A stretch of 64,000 nucleotides of DNA from Symsagittifera roscoffensis (Eukaryota > Xenacoelomorpha > Acoela > Convolutidae). This document shows, piece after piece, positions 1 through 8,635 of the stretch. The first letter of the stretch is position 1, and every line of letters begins with the position of its first letter. The notes below the pieces were generated by a model. It ran no database searches. It worked only from the letters and a program-made list of their open reading frames with translations, and was not told the DNA's origin. Where the stretch lies: positions 13,519,006 through 13,583,005 of the forward strand of contig NC_087063.1 of NCBI RefSeq assembly GCF_963678635.1, in the 5' to 3' direction. The position numbers were made by a program, and so were the translations under genes.

Positions 1-3
1 CAA

Positions 4-3000
4 ATGCCAAATGCAGCTGAATCATTACAAATGACAATGAATCCATACCTTATGGGTGGATCATCAATAACATCAAATAAACCCTTAATGGTTTTCACAG
101 GAACAGACCCTGAATACTCTGTAGAAGATTACTTAAATGCAGTAACAGCAAATTTAATTTTAAATATTGGACCTGAACCAATTAACACGCCACTACATCA
201 AAACTGGATACATCGACGCACAGCGTTGATACAAACAACCTTAGATGGCGCAGCCCAAAAATGGTTTTCAGTACTACCTCAAGAAATAAAATCAAACTGG
301 AAAAGATTTACACAAGAATTTTCAAAAATGTTTGACTCCGAAAGAAACAAACAACAACAAAGAGTTTTATGTAATGAAATTCGCAGATTACCAAACGAAA
401 CCATCAAGCAAATAGCAGTAAGAATCGAAACACTAGTTCGAAAAGCATATTCACTAAATACACATGACTATAAAAACACTAAGATGACAGAAATCTTAAT
501 GATGACCTTAACACCACAATTAAGGAAAATAGCAATAAAAAAGAGAGCATCACATCCTTCTTCAATTCGAGAACCCGATTTAGATTTTAGAAAACTAGTA
601 GACAAACTAGAACAAGCAGAAATCACAATGAAATTAGAAGAAACGGAAAATCTGAAATTACAATACGTTAACAAAATTGAAACGACTCCCACTAATATTA
701 ATAATATACAAGAATCAGAAACAGATCTCGTTGAAAAAATCACTGAAATACTCAATATTTACGAAAAGAACCCGAACTTTAAAGGCAAACCATCTTTCAA
801 AAAATGGTGTAATTATTGCCGACGATACGGACATAGTATTTCCGAATGTAGACAAAAACAACAAGATAGTCAAAATAAACCTCAAAAATACAAAGAACCA
901 AATAAATCATTTTATCAATACATGAAAAAAGATCAAAACCTACCAAACAAAAATGTATACAGCAACAACAGTTCAGGAAAACCACTCCCAAACAATACAA
1001 GCTATACAAGAAATCAATCTCCATATAACTCAAGTTATAGAGGAAGATCACCAGAACGAAGAAACACGTATAATTCATCACAAAATCACTACAATAGACC
1101 GAATAGTCGAAATAACTACTCCAGATCAAATTCAAATACACAACGATTTGTTTCTAGATCTAATTCTCAATCAAGAAATAACTATTATCCAAACAACCAA
1201 TCACGAAATTCATCATACAATAGGAATAGAAACTACTCCTATAATCGAAACAGAAGTTATTCAAACAACCGAAACCAGAATTACCCGAACAACCGATCAA
1301 GGAATAACTCATATAATAGATCGAACTATAACAGACCAAACAATAATTACCAAAACAGATCGCGAAATAATTCACAAAACCGACACCCAAGTTATAATAA
1401 TCGCTATCGAAATTATTCCCAATCACCACACCGAAATAATAATCACTACAATAACTCTAATAATCGTCACAGAAGCAGTACACCTAAACATCAAAGACAA
1501 ATCAATCAAGTACAAGCTAACCCAGAAACAACATCAGACCCTCCAGGTATTGATGACACAGTAACTGATACGTTACAACTCAATCAAATAAACTGTACAT
1601 CATCAGATTCAGAAAGTGATACTGAAAACACTCTTGATATCAATATGATAAAAGTCGAAAATGACTATGAATCTGTCATATATGAACAACCCTTTCCATC
1701 ACATATATATGAAAATCAATCACAAATTCTTCAAAATCATTACACTACACCCATAAATTCCACACCAACGACGCAAGAAACAAATGAGATAAACACTACA
1801 AATCAAACCAATAAAAATACCAAAACAAAATGCTTGAATACAAACCACATTTATCAAAATATACAAAAAGAACAACCCAAAGAAAAAATTTGGACAATAC
1901 CATTTCTCTTAGAAAGCCCAAGAAATAAAGAATTTCAACCACCAGACCTTGAAATAGATTTTTTAATTGATTCAGGAGCAGAATCAAACATAATAAACAT
2001 TCCCACATGGAATGAAATAAAAATCTTACACCCAAAGCTAACACCTCTTGAAACCTCCAGCAAACTAGCGACAGCACAAGGATCAACATTGATAAACTAC
2101 GGAAAAATCCAATTATTTCTCCTCCCTACCAGAACAATGGAACAAAGTAAAATTTTAAATAAGCCATTTAAACAAATATTCCATATCACCGATATTAAAT
2201 ATAATATCATTGGAATACCATTTATTTCAAAGTATATACCAACAATTAACATACTAAATAGTAAAATATTAATCAAAGATAAATATACAAAAACAAAAGA
2301 AACATCCTTAACATTTTTTCAAAGATTGAATAAACAACCACCATTCTTTTCAAAATTTTATCCGATATTTAACCAACAAAGAAAACACCTGAAACCACTA
2401 TCAGGAAACATCTATAATTTTTCAATCAAACAAGTTCACCAATATGATAAAGCACAAAACAAACAAAAATTTTATATGTCAGATTTTGAATTCAAACCGA
2501 TTCATAAATTTTTCAAAATCACAATCTCTTCAATAAAATATTTGAAAAATTCGAATTCAGATATCATCTCCTTACATGTCTATAACAACACACCTTACCA
2601 AGTAACATTACCATTAGGACTTTTAGGATATTGTGAAACCAACGCAACAATATCACCAATACACGAAAAAGCCTATCGCGTAAATAATATACTCCAATTA
2701 CTAGATATTTGCCAATCTACAATTCTTAATGAAGAATTATCTATAAATAATATAATAAGTAACGAAAACAGAAATACGGATTATTTCACAAAAACTCCAT
2801 ATTTCAAACCTACATTCAACATCAGTAACTACACAGAGGACCAACAGAAATTTTTAACAATGTTTAATTTCCAACATTCACAAATAACACAAGACGAATT
2901 TGAAAAGTTAGCCAAACAGCTAATTCAATATTCATCAGTCTATGCAACATCAAAATTCGATGTTGGCAAAATCAGTTCATCACTACATCTCCCATTAAAA

Positions 3001-6000
3001 CCAGACGCAGTTTTCAAAAAACAAAGAGCAAGTAAAGTACCAATTCACTTACATGATAAAGTAAACAGATTACTCGATATTTTAGAGCAATACAACATTA
3101 TATCACCGGTTAATAAAGAAGAACAACCAAAAGGCAACACATTCATCAACCCCGTTATCATTCTAGCTAAAGGAGAATCGTTAAAAATCGTTCTCGATGC
3201 TAGATACCTCAATTCACTCATAGATGAATCAAAATGTAATTGGCCCATTGAACCAATACAAGTTATTTTAACAAAAATAAACGGCAAATACTTCACAACC
3301 GCCGACATGAATAGTGCATACAATCAAATGCCACTAGATGAACAATCACGACGTTTAACACAATTTGTTATCGGAAACCAACAATATGAATTCAACCGCT
3401 TATTCTATGGAATATCCATAGGACCAGCAGCATTTTCAGCCTTTATGAGCAAAATTTTTAGACCACTAATACTCAAGAAAAACGCAATCACCTATTTAGA
3501 CGATGTTTTTATGCAATCACAAACAAAAGACGAAATGTTCAAAGTTTTAGAAACATATCACCAAATACTTCAGAACGAAAATCTGAAGGCCGCCCCCGAT
3601 AAATCACACTTCTTTTTGACTAGAGTTAAATTCTTAGGACATAATATAGAAAGAAAAACAATCACTCCACTGAAATCACGCATTGACGCTATTCAAAAAC
3701 TTCAACCACCAACAAATAAAAAGAAAATCCAAGAGTTCCTTGGAATGTTAAACTTTTTAAGTAAATATGTTTATAAAATGCAATTATACCTACGACCATT
3801 TTATAACATCCTTAGACAACAAAACAACTTTGAATGGAATACAGAACATCAAACACGATTCGAAGAAATAAAGAAACTTTTAACTGAACAAATTTCAAAC
3901 ACAATTCCAGACCCTGATCAACCATTTTATGCAATGTGCGATGCTTCGAACTTTGGCATCGGCGCAGCATTATTACAATCACATAATGGTACAAATAAAA
4001 TGAACCTCATATCAGCAAATTCTCGATTATTCACTCAAGCAGAGCTACGACTCTCAACTCTAATGAGAGAATGTACAGCCATAATATATACACTTACAGA
4101 ATATGAATTTCTGATACTTGGATCAAAACATCCCACAGTTTTGTTCACAGACCACAAACCAATCATCTTTCTTTTTACACAGAAATCTAACCCAAACCAC
4201 CGAGTTTACAGATTTCAACTAATTCTAATGAAATTTCCAAACTTACATATAGTTTGGACTGCAGGAAAAAATCTTGCATTACCAGACACCTTAAGTCGAA
4301 ATACACCACCTGAATTACTTACACGAAAAACAACAGTTGAAATACCCAAAAATATAAAATTCTACCTTGCAGAAAACGAAACATCACCTCGATTAGAATG
4401 CAAATATGCAGTAAAAACTGATATTGAACAATCACAAATAAATAATTTACAACATTTCCCACTTTATTTAGATTGTCAAAATAATCATTATGAAGTTGAC
4501 CTACTTGGAACATCAACTTTTAAACCAATTCCATATTCTCAATGGATAAAAAATAACACCCAACAAAAACGAACAAAACAACACCTACCTAAAAAAGACC
4601 ATTTTCCACTAATTGAAAAAGAAGATTTAACTGATAAAATAAATTTATCAGGACCACAAACAAATGATTCAAAATACACAATAAATCAAGTTTTTGACCT
4701 TCACGACCCACTTGATACAATACCATTATCTAAATTAGAAATCGAAAACATTTTTCTCCCCCCAACAGAAACAATTACAATTTCAACACTGAAACAATAT
4801 CAAAACCTTGACCCAGTAATTCGACAACTAAAATCATGGCACAAATATAAAACTAAACCTATCAAAGCAGATTCAACCATTCTAGGAAACAAAACACTCC
4901 TCCGATACTTTCGCAAGTTTAACAATACAACAATTAACGAAAATACAGACCTTTTAGAGTACAACCTTAATGAATCTACAGTTCCCTGTCTCCCTATAAG
5001 TATGATTCTTATAGCTTTTAATATTTCACATACACAAAACATTAAAGGACACTCTGGATCAGAGAAAACATATTCAAATTTTATACAAAATTTTTACTTC
5101 CCAAATGCACCAATTTGGATAAAAGTACTATGCAATGATTGTATAGTATGTCAATTAAATAAACCTTACCCAAATCAAAAACAAATAGCACAAAAACAAG
5201 ATTTTAAAGGACAAAGTTTATACTTTAATCATCGTATCTCATTTGATACTAAAGGACCAATTTCACCCTCATCAGAAGGAAACTCCTACATTATGGTAAT
5301 TGTTGACGCATTTACACATTATGTAGCACTTAACCCAGTACCACATTGTAACGCTTATTACGCATACACAACACTTTATGAACACTGGATAGCAAAATTT
5401 GAACTACCAGAAATTTTAGTCACAGACAATGGTACAGAATTCATAAATAATGAAATAATAACACTATGTCATTTATACAACATTAAACACAAACCACGTA
5501 CATCTCATGCACCTTGGACAAACGGCTTAGTCGAAGGTATGAACCGTTCACTACAAGAATATCTTAGATGTATCATCAACGGAAATGATACCAAATATAC
5601 CGAATGGTCAGCAGATGTAAAATTATTTCCATTAGCATATAATTCACAAATCACGACAACTTTAGGAATGTCACCATACGAAATGGTTTTCAACCAAAAG
5701 CCACGCAAACCAATAATGTTTACAGCAAATTCCCATAAAAACGCACAAGGTTATTGTCAACCAAATAAAGACTCAATTTGTTATAACCTACCATTACATA
5801 CGCACGATGAAGATCATTTTCATCACCCACAAATCCTTAAATTAGCCTCTGGTACACACACCGAATGGATTTTAAATAGAGATAAGAAACACAATGAAAT
5901 TTACCAAAAAATAACGAAAAAGTTATTACAAAGACAAAACATAAATGAACAAATCAATTCACGTTTTACACCAGCTTCCGATTTAAAAATTGGAACATTT

Positions 6001-6507
6001 GTTTTAATACCTAATTTTAATACTCAAAAAGGAATTTCTAAAAAATTACAACCCCTCCGAAAAGGACCCTATCAAATAATTGCAAAACCCACAGATGTCA
6101 CATATAAAATTATCGACTCAAACAAAAAAGAAATCGTTCAGCATCGAAACAACCTATTACCTTATTACCCAAAAGAATACGCACTCCGCGAATTAACCCA
6201 ATTATATTCTTTCACAGGATTAAAAATTATTCAAAACGAACCACATCTGAAAAACACAGAACAAAATGATAACCCCACCGAAAATCAAAACACAAAACCA
6301 ATCGCTACCAAAAACAATACACAAAACCATAAAGAATCTCCAAAACAAAGAAAAAATAGAAAAATGACAGAACAAATAATACCCCAAGAAGAAATAGACA
6401 AATCAGAACATAGAAAGACAACAAGACTCCGAAATCAACCACGTAAAAACTACAAAATGTTCATCCCCCAATCTAAAATATTAAAGAAAGTAGAATTTAA
6501 AAAGTAA
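4..6507 (+). CDS. gag-pol: Gag-Pol polyprotein, Ty3/Gypsy type, single frame
   Basis: One uninterrupted frame of 2167 codons. Residues about 75-210 match the retrotransposon Gag capsid pattern (L-x-G-x-A-x-x-W, then W-x-x-F-x-x-x-F). A CCHC zinc knuckle lies at C269, C272, H277, C282, followed by a long N/R/S/Y-rich basic tract (about 300-500). The aspartic protease DSGA starts at D656. The RT active site YLDD is at 1164-1167, and the RNase H CDAS has D1313. The integrase has an H..H..C..C zinc finger (about 1675-1720), a D1748, D1808, E1844 triad with the expected D-x35-E spacing, and a GPY motif at 2021-2023. Gag and Pol are fused with no frameshift, unlike many Gypsy elements. The frame may begin before the window edge, so the ATG at 4 is only the first visible start. 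All catalytic residues are intact. Confidence 0.95.
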   Translation: MPNAAESLQMTMNPYLMGGSSITSNKPLMVFTGTDPEYSVEDYLNAVTANLILNIGPEPINTPLHQNWIHRRTALIQTTLDGAAQKWFSVLPQEIKSNWKRFTQEFSKMFDSERNKQQQRVLCNEIRRLPNETIKQIAVRIETLVRKAYSLNTHDYKNTKMTEILMMTLTPQLRKIAIKKRASHPSSIREPDLDFRKLVDKLEQAEITMKLEETENLKLQYVNKIETTPTNINNIQESETDLVEKITEILNIYEKNPNFKGKPSFKKWCNYCRRYGHSISECRQKQQDSQNKPQKYKEPNKSFYQYMKKDQNLPNKNVYSNNSSGKPLPNNTSYTRNQSPYNSSYRGRSPERRNTYNSSQNHYNRPNSRNNYSRSNSNTQRFVSRSNSQSRNNYYPNNQSRNSSYNRNRNYSYNRNRSYSNNRNQNYPNNRSRNNSYNRSNYNRPNNNYQNRSRNNSQNRHPSYNNRYRNYSQSPHRNNNHYNNSNNRHRSSTPKHQRQINQVQANPETTSDPPGIDDTVTDTLQLNQINCTSSDSESDTENTLDINMIKVENDYESVIYEQPFPSHIYENQSQILQNHYTTPINSTPTTQETNEINTTNQTNKNTKTKCLNTNHIYQNIQKEQPKEKIWTIPFLLESPRNKEFQPPDLEIDFLIDSGAESNIINIPTWNEIKILHPKLTPLETSSKLATAQGSTLINYGKIQLFLLPTRTMEQSKILNKPFKQIFHITDIKYNIIGIPFISKYIPTINILNSKILIKDKYTKTKETSLTFFQRLNKQPPFFSKFYPIFNQQRKHLKPLSGNIYNFSIKQVHQYDKAQNKQKFYMSDFEFKPIHKFFKITISSIKYLKNSNSDIISLHVYNNTPYQVTLPLGLLGYCETNATISPIHEKAYRVNNILQLLDICQSTILNEELSINNIISNENRNTDYFTKTPYFKPTFNISNYTEDQQKFLTMFNFQHSQITQDEFEKLAKQLIQYSSVYATSKFDVGKISSSLHLPLKPDAVFKKQRASKVPIHLHDKVNRLLDILEQYNIISPVNKEEQPKGNTFINPVIILAKGESLKIVLDARYLNSLIDESKCNWPIEPIQVILTKINGKYFTTADMNSAYNQMPLDEQSRRLTQFVIGNQQYEFNRLFYGISIGPAAFSAFMSKIFRPLILKKNAITYLDDVFMQSQTKDEMFKVLETYHQILQNENLKAAPDKSHFFLTRVKFLGHNIERKTITPLKSRIDAIQKLQPPTNKKKIQEFLGMLNFLSKYVYKMQLYLRPFYNILRQQNNFEWNTEHQTRFEEIKKLLTEQISNTIPDPDQPFYAMCDASNFGIGAALLQSHNGTNKMNLISANSRLFTQAELRLSTLMRECTAIIYTLTEYEFLILGSKHPTVLFTDHKPIIFLFTQKSNPNHRVYRFQLILMKFPNLHIVWTAGKNLALPDTLSRNTPPELLTRKTTVEIPKNIKFYLAENETSPRLECKYAVKTDIEQSQINNLQHFPLYLDCQNNHYEVDLLGTSTFKPIPYSQWIKNNTQQKRTKQHLPKKDHFPLIEKEDLTDKINLSGPQTNDSKYTINQVFDLHDPLDTIPLSKLEIENIFLPPTETITISTLKQYQNLDPVIRQLKSWHKYKTKPIKADSTILGNKTLLRYFRKFNNTTINENTDLLEYNLNESTVPCLPISMILIAFNISHTQNIKGHSGSEKTYSNFIQNFYFPNAPIWIKVLCNDCIVCQLNKPYPNQKQIAQKQDFKGQSLYFNHRISFDTKGPISPSSEGNSYIMVIVDAFTHYVALNPVPHCNAYYAYTTLYEHWIAKFELPEILVTDNGTEFINNEIITLCHLYNIKHKPRTSHAPWTNGLVEGMNRSLQEYLRCIINGNDTKYTEWSADVKLFPLAYNSQITTTLGMSPYEMVFNQKPRKPIMFTANSHKNAQGYCQPNKDSICYNLPLHTHDEDHFHHPQILKLASGTHTEWILNRDKKHNEIYQKITKKLLQRQNINEQINSRFTPASDLKIGTFVLIPNFNTQKGISKKLQPLRKGPYQIIAKPTDVTYKIIDSNKKEIVQHRNNLLPYYPKEYALRELTQLYSFTGLKIIQNEPHLKNTEQNDNPTENQNTKPIATKNNTQNHKESPKQRKNRKMTEQIIPQEEIDKSEHRKTTRLRNQPRKNYKMFIPQSKILKKVEFKK

Positions 6508-7107
6508 TTTTAAAATTTTATACTTCACAATCTTGAAACCTCCGTAACATTTTTCATTTCCATTTTTCAAAATAACATGCTCACAAGTACGCAATAATTC
6601 TAGTTCAAAATAGACCAATAGGATTCATCCAATCCGCCACTTTCTCTAACTCAAACTAAGATCAATTAGACGAATAATCTAGAACTCCAGGCACATCTCT
6701 AACTATAACTTTACAACCTCCAGGTCAAAAATAAGCAAACCACTCCAACTTGACAGCTAAAATAAATATCACCATAATACCGTACCCCTCCCTTATCTAA
6801 TAACCCAAAGATCAACAATATTTCCCCAACTCAGACCACGAATACCCCCAAAACAAATTTGATAACTTAGCCTAAAGTCACAAAATGAAGATTTTAATTA
6901 GCCTAAAGTATAAAAATCTCACCATACCCCGGATCATTTGACAAACAAAAATAAAGAAAAAGACGACCTCCCAGTCACCATGAAAATTGCCCCCAACAAT
7001 TTTTTACGAAACTCAACCCACTTGTCAAAAAACTAATAAATAATTCGACCACACTAGAAAATCGCCTCAAACAGCAAAAAATATTCGACAAAGAGATCAT
7101 TTCTTAA
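6508..7107 (+). other. Non-coding spacer after gag-pol
   Basis: AT-rich sequence between the pol stop and the first small membrane ORF. I see no reading frame of note, no repeat and no clear promoter. It belongs to the element because it lies between pol and the accessory ORFs. Confidence 0.5.
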
Positions 7108-7338
7108 ATGCTTTTCTCTCAAACAGTCGCTCAAATATTTATCAATTTTAAACATTTTTTTTCAATACTTCAAGTCTTTATAATCTTTCTTTTTGATATC
7201 ATCGAATCTTTTCCAATAATCATAATAATTTTTTGTAACATTTTTTTAATTTTCTACACAATAATTGAACTATTCCTCCAACTTTCCAAAACCCTTGAAT
7301 ATATCCACAGGTACGATTTTAACAACTTGTCTAAATGA
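7108..7338 (+). CDS. Small hydrophobic ORF 1 of RE-plus (76 aa)
   Basis: A 76-codon frame rich in F, I and L. Residues about 10-60 form one or two membrane-spanning stretches and the C-terminus is polar. Its stop codon overlaps the start of the next frame (ATGA at about 7335-7338), so the two may be translated together by termination-reinitiation. I recognise no family. It lies between pol and ORF X. It could be a small membrane accessory protein, or a chance frame in AT-rich DNA. The coupled start and the hydrophobic character of both frames argue mildly for the first. Confidence 0.35.
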   Translation: MLFSQTVAQIFINFKHFFSILQVFIIFLFDIIESFPIIIIIFCNIFLIFYTIIELFLQLSKTLEYIHRYDFNNLSK

Positions 7339-7523
7339 TACGAACAATTTTCAGTAGAACTGATATTTTTTTATTGTTTGTAATTTTCATAACATTTCTA
7401 TCATCCCTCATTTTGACAATATGTAAATGTATAAAGAAAGCAATCATTACATTTGCCCTAGCAACAATTTTTCTAATTCTTTTTTTAGAAGAATATTATA
7501 ATAAACATAAACCCTCTCACTAA
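7335..7523 (+). CDS. Small hydrophobic ORF 2 of RE-plus (62 aa)
   Basis: A 62-codon frame starting on the ATGA overlap with the previous frame. It has two hydrophobic stretches, roughly residues 10-30 and 35-52, separated by a short basic, Cys-containing loop, and ends in a charged tail. The pattern is that of a two-span membrane peptide. No homologue is recognised. The related - strand copy M1 has lost this region in its deletion, so conservation cannot be judged within the window. Confidence 0.35.
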   Translation: MIRTIFSRTDIFLLFVIFITFLSSLILTICKCIKKAIITFALATIFLILFLEEYYNKHKPSH

Positions 7524-7528
7524 AGTAA

Positions 7529-8635
7529 CAATTTAAAAATCCATCAAAAATTGCTACCCAACAGTCACAGAATCAGTCTTCACCGACATCATCCCAAGAT
7601 AATCCAACACCACCTTCAACTACTCAAAACCCTCAAACATCTACACGAATTTCTTTTCAAGACAATCCATACACCTTTGAAGAAAGGCACGCTCGTTTAT
7701 CTGAACCACTAGAACCAGTTCAACGACAAGCATCCCTAAGTGAACCAACATATAATCTTTACCCAACACTACCACAAGAACTAAGTAGAATACGAAACCT
7801 TAGTCAAAACCAAAACACAGCAGAAATAAATAGACAAATTATACATCCTCGACGAAATAGAAATTTTCAAACTCCCCGAGTTCATTTTGATATACCTCAA
7901 TCCCCAACACAAACCACTCCAGAAAACACCACTGGTATCACACCAGAAACTCCTACACTTTTTTCACAACGAAGCACTTCAAGTCTACCTTCAGACTACT
8001 TAGGTTCAACACCAACATCTGAACAGATACGTGAAAATCCCTTTAACCCCCCAAACCTAACATCACGACTGCCATATTGGACTACAAATTCATTCACACA
8101 AGGTGAACCAAATTTAGTCAATGACCCCATAGATATTTCTACGGATACAACAACATCCTCATCACTACCAGAAACATTATCACTACCATCAACACCATCA
8201 ATAAGTCAATTTTCACCACTACCCTTTAACTTAAATTTTCCAAATAATCTCGACGCCAGATATCGAGAACAATCATCAATAAATATTCCTTTAAGATTAG
8301 ATTGGAATACATTCACAGCACCTCCACCACTATTTGGACAACATCCAGAAAGTAACCGACTCCACAATTGGGCACTCCATAGACTACAATATAGACAAGA
8401 CATCCACAAAGACATTCGTGACCATAACATCCAAATACTCCAACAAAATAGCCTACAATTAAAATTCGAAATCACGGTTTATTTTAACAACATTGTTCAA
8501 CATCCTTACCCATTAAACCCACCCAATATAACAGCTCAATCGCTACCACCACCATTTATAACAACTGAAATAATATATAAGTACGACAGATATACCAAAA
8601 AGACAATTGGTTACATCACCAAACCCTTTTTCTAA
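7529..8635 (+). CDS. ORF X: open frame without its own ATG, accessory protein of RE-plus
   Basis: An open frame of 368 codons bounded by stops at 7526-7528 and 8633-8635, with no Met codon anywhere near its start. It would need an upstream exon, a frameshift or a non-AUG start. The first 210 or so residues are rich in P, S, T, N and Q and look disordered. The rest is a more ordered basic and aromatic domain, seen again in copy M1 at 60783-61421 and in two partial copies (48835-49682, 53463-54307). That conservation at the protein level supports a real coding role. I do not recognise the family. Its position between pol and env, with a stop that overlaps the env start in M1, suggests the env transcript carries it. 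Confidence 0.6.
   Translation, partial: QFKNPSKIATQQSQNQSSPTSSQDNPTPPSTTQNPQTSTRISFQDNPYTFEERHARLSEPLEPVQRQASLSEPTYNLYPTLPQELSRIRNLSQNQNTAEINRQIIHPRRNRNFQTPRVHFDIPQSPTQTTPENTTGITPETPTLFSQRSTSSLPSDYLGSTPTSEQIRENPFNPPNLTSRLPYWTTNSFTQGEPNLVNDPIDISTDTTTSSSLPETLSLPSTPSISQFSPLPFNLNFPNNLDARYREQSSINIPLRLDWNTFTAPPPLFGQHPESNRLHNWALHRLQYRQDIHKDIRDHNIQILQQNSLQLKFEITVYFNNIVQHPYPLNPPNITAQSLPPPFITTEIIYKYDRYTKKTIGYITKPFF

Noticed and set aside
953-1564. 203-codon frame inside gag
   Set aside because: Shadow of the N/R/S-rich region of gag in another phase; no independent motif.
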